Shown: in pieces, positions 1 to 63,789 of the stretch
How the letters are laid out: each line of letters starts with the position of its first letter
How positions within the stretch are numbered: position 1 is the stretch's first letter
Source: Scylla paramamosain
Taxonomy: Eukaryota; Arthropoda; Malacostraca; Decapoda; Portunidae
Assembly: GCF_035594125.1 (NCBI RefSeq)
Contig: NC_087156.1
Coordinates: 33,912,997-33,976,996, forward strand
DNA length: 64,000 nucleotides
Reading direction: 5' to 3'
Notes under the pieces: model-generated
The model's input: only the letters and a program-made list of their open reading frames with translations
Databases searched by the model: none
Told to the model about the DNA's origin: nothing
Translations under genes and position numbers: made by a program

Positions 1-208
<208 letters not shown>

Positions 209-384
209 AACAAGCTTGGGGAACCTGCAAGGAATCTGTGTAATTTTTGGGGATGCAGAAAGCGAGGTTTCATGGTGTGGGAAGCCAAATTCGGACATTC
301 CTGAAAAAAGTCTAGGGACGGGAGGCCATGTTTTCACAAGTGTGGAAATTTCTAGCATAACTTATCTTTACTTTACCTAACCTA

Positions 385-888
385 TCATTCCAGTTCCTTC
401 TCAGGATCCCCAAAGCAGAGGTGCCTTTGGGGTCTTGCCTCTGCTAATTTGGGGGACCTGAGAAGGTATTATTCTGATATTGCTTGGAATGACTACTGCT
501 TCCATGTCAGAGACCCATCTTGTGCTGAGCACATAACAGAGGTGATAGTGTCTTGCATAGTGATGTACATTCCTCACTCTTTCTCTTGACCTGAATCTTC
601 CAAACCTTGGTTTAACACAGCCTATTCTCGGGCTATACATATTAGAGAGGTGGCCCACAAAAGGTACTTAAGTTTTCCATCACCTGAATTTCATACACTT
701 TATATTTCTGTCCAGAATCATGCTAAGTCTTTTCTCCAACTAGCCAAAAATTCATTCATTAATAGAAAGAGTCAAAATCTTTCAAGATTCTGGCACCTAG
801 CCAAAAACATCTCAAATAACTTTGCTTCTTCATCTTTTCCTCCTTTGTTTCAAACTGATGGCACTACTGCCATCTCATTTATTTCCAG
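385..888 (+). mobile_element. LINE fragment, endonuclease end to RT start
   Basis: Matches the LINE at 37792-41090 from about its 38806 to 39332 (CTCAGGATCCCC, GGACCTGAGAAGG, AACCTTGGTTTAACACAGCC). Frames are broken. It is joined at 888/889 to a fragment in opposite orientation. Confidence 0.85.
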
Positions 889-2440
889 AGGGGGGGTGAG
901 AAAAACTGACGGAGACATCTCAGAACGCCTAGCTTCATAGAAGCTGTTTTAGCTAGAGATGAGATGTGAAGTTTCCAGTTCAGATTATAAATAAAGGACA
1001 GACCAAGGATGTTCAGTGTAGAAAAGGGGGAGAGTTGAGTGTCACTGAAGAAGAGGTGATAGTTGTCTGGAAGGTTGTGTTGAGTTGATAAATGGAGGAA
1101 TTGAGTTTTTGAGGCATTGAACAATACCAAGTTTGCTCTGCCCCAATCAGAAATGTTAGAAAGATCAGAAGTCAGGTGTTCTGTGACTTCCCTGCTTGAA
1201 ATGTTTACTTCCTGAAGGGTTGGACATCTATGAAATGACATGGAAAAGTGCAGGGTGTTATCATCAGCGTAGGAGTGGATAGGACAAGAAGTTTGGTTTA
1301 GAAGGTCATTGATGAATAATAAGAAGAAAGTGGGTGACAGGACAGAACTCTGAGGAACACCACTGTTGATAGATTTTGGAGAACAGTGACCATCTACCAC
1401 AGTAGCAATAGAACGATCAGAAAGGAAACTTGAGATGAAGTTACAGAGAGAAGGATAAAACCCGTAGGAAGGTAGTTTGGAAATCAAATCTTTGTGCCAG
1501 ATTCTATCAAAATCTTTTGATATACCCAAGGCAATAGCTACTGTTTCACCAAAATCTCTAAAAGAGATCAAAGATCAAAGAAGATCACCAGTAGAGCGTC
1601 CTTGATGGAACCCATACTGGCGATCAGATAGAAGGTTGTGAAGTGATAGATGTTTAAGACTCTTCCTGTTGAGGATAGATTCAAAAACTTTAGATAGGCA
1701 GGAAATTAAAGCAATAGGACGGTGATCTGAGGAATTAGAACGGTCACCCTTTTAGGAACAGGATGAATGTAGGCAAACTTCCAACAAGAAGGAAAGACAG
1801 ACAGACAGAGCTGAAAGAGTTTAACTAGGTAAGGTGCAAGCATGGAGGCACAGTTTCGGAGAACAATAGGAGGGACCCCATCAGGTCCATAAGCCTTCCG
1901 AGGGTTTAGACCAGCAAGGGCATGGAAAACATCATTGCGAAGAATTTTAATAGGTAGCATGAAGTAGTCAGAGGGTGGAGGAGGGAGGAACAAACCCTAA
2001 ATCATCCAAGATAGAGTTTTTAGTAAAGGTTTGAGCGAAGAGTTCAGCTTTAGAGATAGATGTGATAGCAGTGGTGCCATCAGGTTGAAATAGAGGAGGG
2101 AAAGAAGAAGCAAAGTTATTGGAGATATTTTTGGCTAGATGCTAGAAGTCACGAGGGGAATTAGATCTTGAAAGATTTTGACACTTTCTGTTAATGAAGG
2201 AGTTTTTGGCTAGTTGGAAAACAGACTTGGCATGGTTCCAGGCAGAAATATAAAGTGCATGAGATTCTGGTGATGGAAGGCTTAAGTACCTTTTGTGGGC
2301 CACCTCTCTATCATGTATAACATGAAAACAAGCTGTATTAAACCAAGGTTTGAAAGGTTTAGCTCGAAAAAAAGAGAGGAATGTAAACCTCCATGCCAGA
2401 CACTATCACCTTTGTTATGTGCTCGGCACACAAAGACAGG
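889..2440 (-). mobile_element. LINE fragment, RT region, opposite orientation to its neighbour
   Basis: Reverse-strand match to the 37792-41090 LINE from about its 40520 back to 38925. An open stretch at 1571-879 retains DFDRIWHKDL, SGVPQSSVLSPTFF and YADDNT. Stops and indels elsewhere. Confidence 0.87.
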
Positions 2441-2857
2441 TCTCTGATATATATATTATAACTAATTTGTTATGCTGGATGACTGTAAGAAATAAGAATG
2501 CTTACGAAATTTATAATCATGACAGAAAATTCTGTATGTTACTAATCTGTAAAGACCAGGTTGCCATTATATGGATTACTGTCACTTTTGTGTACAACTG
2601 AAAGACATGTGATGTTTACTCATATGAAGGCCTGCAGTGACCTATCAGCTTCAAGTACAATATTCATTATGTTTTATTTATTTATTTATTATTATTAATA
2701 TTATTATTATTGTTATTATTATTATTATTATTATTTTATTTTTATTTATTTATTTATTTTTTATTGTTATTGTGATGTGTCAGGAGTGATGATTGTTATT
2801 CATGTAAAATTATAGGCTAGCAAAGTAATTTTGGTGTATGCACATAAAGTATAATGT

Positions 2858-3026
<169 letters not shown>

Positions 3027-3027
3027 G

Positions 3028-3129
3028 CTTATAGCAATGGCCATTAAGCATGGAGACCGCCACATCCCCACAATGGAGATGGCTAACTACTGGCTCACTG
3101 AGAAGCAGCTTGTTCACAAACTTTTCAAG
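3028..3129 (+). CDS. mRpL17: mRpL17 internal exon (first visible)
   Basis: 34 codons, phase 0 at both ends. The acceptor is TAG directly after a ~165-bp CT array, so the microsatellite itself is the polypyrimidine tract. The donor is AAG|GTAACT. It encodes the MEMANYWLTEKQLVHKLFK segment. Confidence 0.88.
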
Positions 3130-4744
3130 GTAACTCATTGTGTATCTTTATCATATTTTGTTCATATATACACTGGACTATCAGTATAGTATCATTTACT
3201 TCTTACATAAACTGGATGTAGAGCAAGATGCTTTGGTCTATATTATATGAATATAACCCTCCTATATATGAAGGCTCTCTTCTATAGAAGGAATAAGGCA
3301 CTTCTGTAGATTTTGCATCTGGGAGGAGGAAAAAAATGACATGTTACTGAGTACTTTAAGGAAGCTGTTTTAGTAAGAGATGTGATGCAGAACTTCTAGT
3401 TGAGCTTTTTAGTGAAGGCTAATCAGCCCAAGTATGTTCTGGGTAGAGGAGGGGAAACAGTGGATGTCACTGAAGAGTGAATACTAGCTGTTTAGAAAGT
3501 TGTCAAGTAGATTGATGGCTAGTAAGTTATGACTTGTGAATAGGTGAAGCAATTAAATATTTGTTATATTAAACAATACTAAGTTTTTCCCTGCTCCATG
3601 CATAAATTGTAGAAAAAGAAGCTAGGTATTATGTGGGGTCTTTCAGTAAATTGTTTAACTCTTGCCAACACTATTCATGCCCTTTCTCAATCTGTAGTTT
3701 GTGTGGATCCCAAGCTGTTGAGAATGTATTGGTTTTATTCCCTAATTTAAACTCATTGGTTGCATACAGACAAAGTGTTGATGTTAGACAGGTCTAGCAC
3801 TTCTTGATCTTTCAGAGTACAAGACACTTACTAAATGAAAGGAACTTTGAATTAGCTAGCACATCTTCAAAATACTCCTATAACCTTGTGTTGTATTCTT
3901 TATTCAAGCAGTAATATATAGTAGTGGAGTGTCTGTATTACACCTTGAAATGAGGAATAAAGATCTAATATTAACCCTTCATTTCATGGTGCAGGTGTTG
4001 GCAGTGAGATACAAGGACCATACTGAATCTTACACAAAACTTCATAAAGCTCCCAACATCTACCCTGGATTCTACAGAGAAAGAGTAGTGCTAGAGCTCA
4101 AAGGTAAGTGCTGCCTTGTCATCAGTATTATGGGTAATGAAGAATAGGAGATATTGTGATAATGTACTTGCAATTTTATAGTCTTGAGGGTTCTGAGTAT
4201 GATAGATATGGATTTGTAACCTCGGTCATTGTTCACTATCAGTACATCTTGCTATTTCTTGTAAGTTTTCCATAATTTTTGGGGAAAGTTGTTGGTGCTG
4301 AAGGATCATTCTTAGGGACTTGTTCATTTAATTACCTCCTTGGACCAAGGTCATGGATACCAAAGTCAGTTAGATCTCTGACAAAATTAAATACATCTTC
4401 AACACTAGGAAATACTGTTTATCTTATAAGCCACTAAATGCTATAGTTGATGAATATAGAGAGATAGAAGTTTGAATTTTAAATATGGGAATGATGAGTG
4501 ATTGGGGGAGGAAGTTTCAATATGGGAAAACTACATATGTGAGCTGTAGCAGTGATGATGACTGATATTTTGTTCTCATATATTCACTATTATATTGTTG
4601 ACTGATTTTCATTCTGCAGGCAATCCATTTCCACCTCTTGAAAAAAAAAACTCATCCCACAATTGGATACACAACATACTGCTGGAAGAAGCCCATCAAG
4701 ATTATATTAGAAAGAAGCTGAAAGAAGGGGAAAGAAGTAACTAA
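3028..4744 (+). CDS. mRpL17: mitochondrial ribosomal protein L17 (bL17m), 3' part of gene
   Basis: Structural protein of the large subunit of the mitochondrial ribosome, homologous to bacterial L17. Three exons are visible: 3028-3129, 3995-4103 and 4620-4744 (stop TAA 4742-4744), with phases 0, 0 and 1, all with GT-AG introns. Together they encode 111 residues of the C-terminal two thirds. Family hallmarks seen are MEMANYWLTEKQLVHKLF, VLAVRYKDHTESYTKL and VVLELKGNPFPPL, matching the known WLTEKDL / LAPRYKD-GGYT / EYKGN-PPL pattern of animal L17m. The start codon and N-terminal exons are not in the window and must lie upstream. The gene converges on CNOT3. Intron 1 of the visible part ends in a CT microsatellite and intron 2 holds an old LINE fragment. 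Identification rests on motif recall, not a search. Confidence 0.9.
3360..3640 (-). mobile_element. old, diverged LINE fragment in mRpL17 intron
   Basis: Aligns by eye with 940-1190 of the neighbouring fragment (GAAGCTGTTTTAG, GTCACTGAAGA, AACAATACTAAG), but with many substitutions and indels. Clearly older than the other copies. Confidence 0.6.
3995..4103 (+). CDS. mRpL17: mRpL17 internal exon (second visible)
   Basis: 36 codons plus one base. Acceptor GTGCAG|GTG, donor AAAG|GTAAGT. It starts VLAVRYKDHTES and ends VVLELK, the most conserved part of the L17 fold. Confidence 0.9.
4620..4744 (+). CDS. mRpL17: mRpL17 last exon
   Basis: Acceptor TTCTGCAG|GC. The split glycine codon is completed and followed by NPFPPL, then a Lys/Glu-rich tail and TAA at 4742-4744. 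The run of nine or ten A near 4640 encodes Glu-Lys-Lys and is a plausible slippage site, but the frame stays open to the stop as given. Confidence 0.85.
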
Positions 4745-45050
<40,306 letters not shown>

Positions 45051-45250
45051 TGCTATGAGGAGTGTTTGCTGGGACTTGTGTTCATAATGGTAGGCCAGAA
45101 GCCTCACAACACGCACAATAAAATGGAAGAAAGTCTCTATTATTGTTATTGACACTGGCTACACAATATGGCGACCATCTCAAGCTTCCTTGACTCTCAC
45201 TCTCTCACCGAACATTTACTACTCTCAAAAACTACAATACTATATACTCT
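45051..45250 (-). promoter_or_regulatory. CNOT3: putative CNOT3 5' UTR and promoter region
   Basis: Sequence just upstream of the start codon. No TATA box is obvious. Inferred only from position; the transcription start is not visible. Confidence 0.35.
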
Positions 45251-45607
45251 ATCCGATAGATTAAATAATTACCCATCATATGAAAAAATAAGCAAACCAA
45301 ATAGTTTTCAAGGTTAAAATTAAGTGGATGAAAAATTAACGTTGAAATAAATATGAAAGCTAACAAAGGAAATATTGGAACTGTCCCATTTTCAGTTGGT
45401 GGGAAGACACCGGACGGGAAGGATGTTATGATGAGTGTATCTCTGTCTCTTTAATGTACCATTGTTACATGATCATCAGTATCGCCTTAATGCCGTGGAT
45501 TTCATATTTTTTAAATGTTCCTATCTTATTTTTTTCACCACTTTAGAGTAATTTAGTAACAGTTAGTAATAACATGCACGTATTATGACGGGCATGTTTT
45601 GAAGATG

Positions 45608-45739
<132 letters not shown>

Positions 45740-45869
45740 TTATAAAATTTTTTTCGCGCTTCAGCCTTCACAGAGGCTTACAAATAATGGATGAAACAAG
45801 AATTAGGAAAACATGTAAGTGGCAAAAGAAATGAAAGAAAATATAAAAAATTGAGGCGATCCCAACTCA

Positions 45870-45965
45870 TCATAATAATCATCATCAGCCCCATGAGTCT
45901 ACGCAGGACAAAGGCCTCATCTGCACTCACCTCTGCTAACTGTACGCTTATTCCAGGCCATACCA
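45870..45965 (-). mobile_element. possible LINE 3' tail with ATG-repeat end
   Basis: On the minus strand: GCCTGGAATAAGCG, GAGGCCTTTGTCCTGCGTAG, then a GATGATGAT-type end. This GGCCTTTGTCCTGC ... GATGATGATG tail recurs in arthropod retroposons. Family not assigned. Confidence 0.4.
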
Positions 45966-46674
45966 GCAAAACTCGTTATTTCATTTAACTTTCTGGTTTT
46001 CAGTATGCACTACCTTTCATTGCCAAAATTTGTTTTGTTCTTTTTTCTTTTTGTCAGATCATTTGACACATGACGTGTCCTATCATGTTTACTTTTCCTT
46101 TTTTTCTTCTTATTATTATTATAATTCTTATTATATTAAGCATATCTTCTCATACACGGTTATCTGCTTAGTGTTACATAATTAAATCCCAGCACAAAAT
46201 TATGCAAGTATACGGAGCACTCACACATGTGAAATATTAATTTGGATAAAGTGTACCAAAGACCAGTGGTGAGACGAAAGCTTTCTTTAGTAAACTAGAG
46301 ATTATACCGAAGCTAGCGCTTTGTAGGGCAGCTAATTGCAACTCTAGTGATTATAGAGTGAACTGTCATGTGTACATACATAATAATATATCATATGATT
46401 ATATGGGATTGTTTCTTTGGTTATACTACATTGTCGAAAAATTATTGCCATTTTTCATTTATTTATTTTATTTATTTATTTTATTTATTTATTTACTTAT
46501 TCATTTATTTTTGCCTAAATGTAGGAAAATAAATTCCACCATGGTATCATTCATTCAATATAAGCTAATACAGTACAAAAAGAAACAGATAAATGTATTA
46601 AATTTAATTAATCATGAATAAATGAGCAGTTAAATAAATGAAAAGCTGTCAGTAGTCAATCGGGAAATTCCTCG

Positions 46675-46819
<145 letters not shown>

Positions 46820-47754
46820 TATTTACTTATTTATAATGAAAATATCACATGGTTGTGATCAGGGTGCTATATGGCTTTATATGATATATTATTTGACTTA
46901 TCTCTCCTCTTATGCAAGCCAGACCATTTTGATTGAAACTAATAAATGAATCAGTAATTGAAGAACTAGAAAATGTTTGTCAAAACTTTATAATACAAAA
47001 AAAAAAAAAAAAAATCAAATAAAACGATGACGGGTGTAAATAGCGCCGTTTAAGTGTTTAGTTTAACTTCATACTGTGTTAACTATTTCGCTATATAGAG
47101 CAGTGGCAGTAGTCTCCTGAATATGCTATATAAGAGAAACATGGCGAAATATTTCGAAGAATATCTCGCACTCTCATTCACACGCCCCATTTCAGTTAAC
47201 AGAACCTCGCAGTGTTCTATATAATTATGTTTCCTTTTAACTGAAACCATTTCTTCACCACTTTTTTTCAGCTCCATATTATGCAAATAAGTTACACACG
47301 TGAACCGTGTATCACAAATGAAAATATGCTGACTTTTAAAGAGTCGCTTTTCCTCTGGTGTTAGTATTTTTTTTTTATCATGATTACACTCATTAATAAC
47401 TTGCAGTTACATCTTTGGAAACTACTCATGATGACTACAACCAATTAAACAGCATGGGGGGCACATGCTATTCAGTGCTTTCCCATAACTTATCAAAAGC
47501 ATTATTATTATTATTTTCTTTCAATTTGTAAATAACTGATGTAAATGAATGCTGGGCTCTAGTAAACACATGATCCTTGGCTTATGATAGCTGGAATGAC
47601 AAAGAGGCATCTTGCAGTCACTCAAAGATTTAGTATTAGCTTATGTTTTGAAAAGGGAAACATCAAAAATATTAAATGCTGAATTAAAAACCTCAGTATT
47701 AAGAGATGTCAAAAGGTTGAACAGAAGCTAGGCTAAAGAGAAACTGTTTTATTA

Positions 47755-48798
<1,044 letters not shown>

Positions 48799-49729
48799 GC
48801 CCCATACAGCCAGAGATGAGAATTTATAGAATTACGAATTAAACCTTTAAAACATCCAATAGTGCAAAAGCAACACTTTAAGCACACTATTGAAACATTA
48901 TTAGTCAGCAGGGTTCTCAAGACCACATAAAATGAGTAATGATGAGAATAGTAAAGAAAAAAATGCTTTTTCATGTGTTTGAAATTTTTTCTTATTTATT
49001 TATTTATTATTATCATTATTTTTTTTTCAGTGGACCAGTTGAGGGCCAGTCTATATTTTCTTGTTTCTAATGTATGAATGCAATAATTTTGGTGTATTTT
49101 TTTTTAATGTTGTAAACTAGACTACACATGGTAGAGTTCAGTCATGAAACCCATACAAAATTTTTGTAATTTTATCAATCTATTATAGTTCTATGTCGCA
49201 TTAAGCAGTCTGTTACCTGACACAAGTTAAACATGTTGGAGTTAAATTAAAAGGTGGGCACAGTTTTGGAGGGCGGTCATGACCAATAATCCTTCCTCCC
49301 TCTTAATCTATCTTTTCTCCCTATGGCATACATATCTTGCCTTCTTAACCTTTTAGGTTGGCATCAAGCACACTTTTTTTTTCCTCTGTTAACATAGATA
49401 GTCCTATAATTCCAACACTCAGGTTTGCTTTTCTTATATATACATTCTACACCTTGCTTTGCCTTCCTACTCTCTCTCTCTCTCTCTCTCTTTCCCATTT
49501 CTATTGCATTACCTTACATTCCATTTCTTGACTTTTCTATCACTCACCAGAGGTAAAATAAATACAACAATAATAATAACAGTAATGATATTAAAAAAAA
49601 ATAAATGAATAAAAAATAATAATAATAATAATAATTTCTCCAATTTCTCTTCAATTTTTGTTTCAAGTTTCCCATATACAGTAGCATTTTATTTACTTGT
49701 TACTTTTTGTAGTTTCTGCTTATCATTTA

Positions 49730-50515
49730 CAGTGGAACCTTGGTTTTCGAACTTAATTTTGTTCCTGGATGCTGTTTGAAATAAAAAATGTTTGAAAACT
49801 GAAACTATTTTCCCCATAGGAATCAATGTAAAATAGATTGATCTGTTCTCAGGCACTCATCCACCATGTCTTAGCGGGTAATGACTGACATTCCCACTGC
49901 TAAGATGGCTGCTCCACAACATCTCCAGCTTAGAAATTTTTCATCTAGAAAGGATGTTTTGAATGAACTTGGTGACACAGAATTCATCAAAAGATAGTTT
50001 AGACTATGCAGGCATTCTCTTTGTCACCAATTATGTGAGGGAAGCCTTACAGAGTGACAGAGAGAGGAGCAACCCACTCACCGCCAAAATGAAGGTGATC
50101 ATAACACTTAGATATCTTGCTGCTGGGAAAGGCTACTGGGAAAATGCAGTTGTGCAGTAGTGATGCAGTTGTGGGTCATAGAGAGAACCACAGGAAGCTC
50201 GAGATTACTCCTGAGTGCCAAACCTTGCTTGTTATCAATAAGGACCTCTAACTTCTTCAATGGGATTACATTTAACTTATTTCAAAAATTGAATTATTGT
50301 CTTACCCTCTGTGTCTCTCTTCCAAATATGTAAAAACAGAGGAAACATTTACAGAAACTATAAATTAATAATAAATGGCTTGTAGTATTTGAATTCAAGT
50401 AACTTTGTTTGAAAACCGAATTATGGTACAACAACTGAAGCAATTAAGAGTTAAATTTTTGTTTGAAAACCTAATTGTTTGGAAAGGGAGATGTTTAGTA
50501 ACCGAGTTTCCACTG
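49730..50515. mobile_element. 786-bp TIR element with TA flanks (CNOT3-SLC25A11 spacer)
   Basis: Ends CAGTGGAACCTTGGTT and AACCGAGTTTCCACTG, imperfect inverted repeats, with TA on each outer side (49728-49729 and 50516-50517). Sub-terminal GTTTGAAAAC motifs repeat at both ends. TIR and TA style fit Tc1/mariner. The interior contains a decayed Harbinger-like coding stretch. Confidence 0.75.
49930..50120 (+). pseudogene. decayed PIF/Harbinger transposase fragment
   Basis: One frame reads DTEFIKR (49974 region). After a shift, the ORF 49963-50160 reads YAGILFVTNYVREALQS, RSNPLTAKMKVIITLRYLAA. The D-x-E-FIKRYRL-x-x-AGI and LTxxMKVLITLRYLATG strings are typical of the N-terminal part of HARBI1-like transposases. 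At least one frameshift; no catalytic residues visible. Confidence 0.6.
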
Positions 50516-50520
50516 TACTT

Positions 50521-50633
<113 letters not shown>

Positions 50634-52643
50634 TAATTTGATGGTATATGTGTGTATGTTTCTTACAGAACAAGGATGACAAATCTTATCACTGTGTGCA
50701 ATTTGAATTCCTTTAATAGTATTTTAAATAATTATCATGACTTTAAGGTGACATTTATTATGTACAAATATACAATCAGAGCAAATGAACAAGGAAAAAA
50801 TTAATTTCAAGTTCTAAACAGAACATCAGACATTTGGTTTTAGACACACTGGATCCTTGGAAGAAGCTTCAATATATTCTAGATATCTCCTCAAACATTT
50901 TAAACAGAAATATTAAGTACAGTGGTAATAACCTTCAACTATAAAAATACAGTTTTATCTATAGTATGAATGAGGAATTCCTGTACATCTTTCCTAAAAG
51001 TTGAAGCGCAATTAGCAATACTGTTATCACTGATATGAATGTAGCTGTCAAAAGCCTTAGGTGTGACTGGGAAGACTCACATTAATGGTCAGTGTCAATA
51101 TTTTACTTGTGAAAAATACTATCTCGATGAAATATAAAAAGTATAATATTTACACAGGATAAAATATTGTAGCAGACCAAATTTAATGCAAACATAATAT
51201 ATAGGAACAACAAAATGCAACTCTATTCATCATTGATGAATATAACAAACATAAAAATACATAATCACAATTCATTCAACCATAAATATAATGATAACAT
51301 TTATGTCAATTAAATACCGACATAAAAAAAACAGGTGTAACATATATTAGTTTTATCATTTTTGTGGTTTTCATTGTTATTCTTGAGGTCCACGTCCTTT
51401 GCTCATCACAAGCACCTGCCTTTGTATTCACATTCTTACAATGAGACAAAGTGTGACGTCTTGGCTATCTACCTTTATCAGGTACTTCAATCCGTCATGT
51501 TGATTTATATTATTTACAATAAACTTACAAAAAATTTTGCACTGCTTATCTGTGAATAACTGAAATTAAATGACCAAACAAAAACTTCAGCAAATGGATA
51601 ATTTAATAAATATTTTTCATAGCATGCAGTTTTACACTCAACTTACAGCTTTTTTAATTCACAGCAATAATTGCCAACACAATGATGAGGAGGATTTTGG
51701 ATGGCCATATTAGCACAAATATTTCACTTCTTAAAACTTTTCCGCAACTGTTTGTGCCTTAGAGATTTGTATAAATATAGAATGATATTCAAGAATTGTT
51801 ATATTATTTTACCTCAACCGAAACTTACAAAACTAATCTAATTGTACAATAATCAAGCACAAAAATGACAGTAAAATATATGGAATTTACATCCAGAAAT
51901 GCAACAATGTCACTTTCACAATATGTGATTTCCAACTTTTGCAAGTCTGATCTAGAATGCAGTAGCCTCTTTGCTCAAGAAATATCTAACCATCTTACAA
52001 ATTTGTGTCTAACTCATCTGTAGAATTGGCAATTTTTATCACTGTCATCAATATTGGCTAAAAGCTTGCAGCACCAGACTTATCAATACTTTATCTGTTT
52101 TACTTTTCACTTGGTCTCAGCTATCCATTGTAGGGATATAAGCCTGCTAAATATATACAGACAAACTATGTGCACATTTTGTGCTCATAGTATTGGTTAA
52201 CACTTGTTCATGGCCTCATACAACTCCTCTGGTTTGTCAAATATAACCACTTAAATGACCTATTGCAATAACTACTGTAACACTGCAGCTTTATTCTTTC
52301 ATAATAATCTCCCATTAATGAAGGTCAACATACTTATTTCCATGCCAACACAGCAAAAATTCTAAAAAAAATTAGGGAAGAGCCCTTCATTATTTTCCAT
52401 GACTGACAACTGAAACTGATGTGACTTTGCTATGAGTAATTACCATTTGACTGGAATTTACTTACATCTTTCTTGCATGAGCATCATCATCTCTCAATAC
52501 TACCCACTCTTGGTTTTGAGACTTAATATATAGCACATAATGCCTCATAAAAAATTAAAATGCACTGAAAATTGCTTACCACATTAATAAATAAAAATCT
52601 GTTATCAGTATAGGCATTTTTACTGTCATTTTTATCTATCATA

Positions 52644-52757
<114 letters not shown>

Positions 52758-53218
52758 AGACAAGTACAGCTGGGAAACATATTAGGTTAACTGTGATCAC
52801 TAAGTCCAGATAACATGGATTTATATAATGGCTGTGTTAGCAATAAGCAATGTTCACTGTTGCAGCACCAAATTCTGCAATTTTTATACTAGTCATTTCA
52901 CATACAAAAAGTGCCAAGACAGCTTCAAGATTTTATGGATGTTTTACTATAACATCATAACTGGCTGCCTTCTGTTTTATTTGTGCAATTTTTGATAAAT
53001 AATTGTGATATATCACAACCAATCATATCTTGAGACATTTCCAATCTCTGGACAGAACAGTGTGCACACTTGTTGCACCCCCAAGAGGAAAGCCAACAAT
53101 AAAGAACAAAATTATTGGAAATTCTGTTAAATTAATCCATTGCCTTCAGAGAAGTTTTGAGCCTGAGAATGTTCAAAATGATATATGCATGTGGATTTGT
53201 GAGGCTTCAGATCTGTTT

Positions 53219-53346
53219 ACAAAATATAGCTAATATCATGCTCAATGATTCAGTAAATAATAAAGTAAATAAACATTTTGTACAAAATATACCTAATGTC
53301 ACATTCAATCATTCAGTAAATAATAAAGTAAATAAACATTTTGTCT
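53219..53346. repeat. two tandem ~64-bp units
   Basis: ACAAAATATAnCTAAT ... AATAAACATTTTGT occurs twice in direct tandem with a few mismatches in the middle. Confidence 0.88.
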
Positions 53347-53746
53347 AAGTCAATTTTACTGAAATCAGAAAGGGTGCAGCCTAACCATGAGCAGCTGTTA
53401 CCAGTCATATTTGCCACAATATGACATAACATGAGTCAAATGGAGCATCGTGATGACAATGTAACTACCTATCAGTCTATACAGATACAGATATTATATT
53501 TCTAAAAATCTGTATTCACTTCAACATGTTCCAGATTTCTTCAAAATACTAGGACTCTTGTAATTTACTTCAGTAACTGTACTAAACATCATGAAACTAT
53601 CATTGTCACTTATCAGTTGTCCTTGTTTAAAGGCCACCTCCAATTATGAAGGAATCATACAACAATGGTTACTCTTTTATCTAACTTTTAGATGAAAATA
53701 GTAACCGTACTTTCAAATCACTGACTCCTGTGGTGCAATAATAAAA

Positions 53747-53781
<35 letters not shown>

Positions 53782-54449
53782 AATAAATGAAAGCCTGCGC
53801 TAATATTTTTCAAATATGAAAATCCATTCTTAGTTCTGATAATTAAATGTGATATTTGTAATTTCTTTCTGCAAATAGATAGCAGTGATTCTAAGGAATA
53901 ATAGAATTTATACTAGATTGTTGTGAACAACTCTGAATACTAAGAATAGATATGCATGACAGTCTAGTAAATCAGAGTAACAAGCATTCTGTGAGGGTAT
54001 TTTGAATTTTTACATTTTTCATTGTGATTCCTGCAAAGTAAAGTTTAACATTTCAAATCTTAGTTATAAAAAGTAGAACTAAATAATTACCTTCAATGCA
54101 TGTACCTCGTCAACAAGGAGAAATATAAAAGCAAGCCTTTAATGTGATTAGCTCCTAAGTAGCATTTACCTCAGCAAACATTAATCAATTTGTAAAGCAC
54201 ACTACAAAGTTTTATTAGTTTAAAAATGATCTACTAACAGTCATTCTTTACCATTTTTTGTGCTTTGCATTTAAATTTCACATAGTAATATAACTGATGA
54301 AATACATTATCATCCCAGAATATTTGATGAAAACTTGAGAAAACCTTATTTAAAATGCATCTCTGAATAACTGACACTTGAAAAATTCTAAACCAATTCA
54401 GGCACAATCTACAGTTTTAGGATGTGGCATTATAAGGAAGATTCTCTAT

Positions 54450-54616
<167 letters not shown>

Positions 54617-54967
54617 GCATCTTGTTCATAATTGAGCAAGGAATTCCAGGCATGTAGTATTACTGGCAACGGTCATGGTAGCAGTAGTTGTACAGATAAT
54701 TTTAATGAACTTTCTTTTTATGTAGTCTAATAAAGCAGTGTTTTCTTCAGCTCTACTCAGAAACAATTCCCATTATCAATCATGAGAATGGCAAAATTAA
54801 TTGTTTTAATTGTGTCTAAAGCATGTAACCATCCTATGCAGTACTTAAAACCATCTTTAACCTTTCTTTACTGCACTGCTTCTTCACTATTTTGCAAAAA
54901 ATGGAAATGACCTACATTAACCAATACCACCAATGGGAGATTGTGACTGCCTTTGTATTAGTCTAAT

Positions 54968-63789
<8,822 letters not shown>

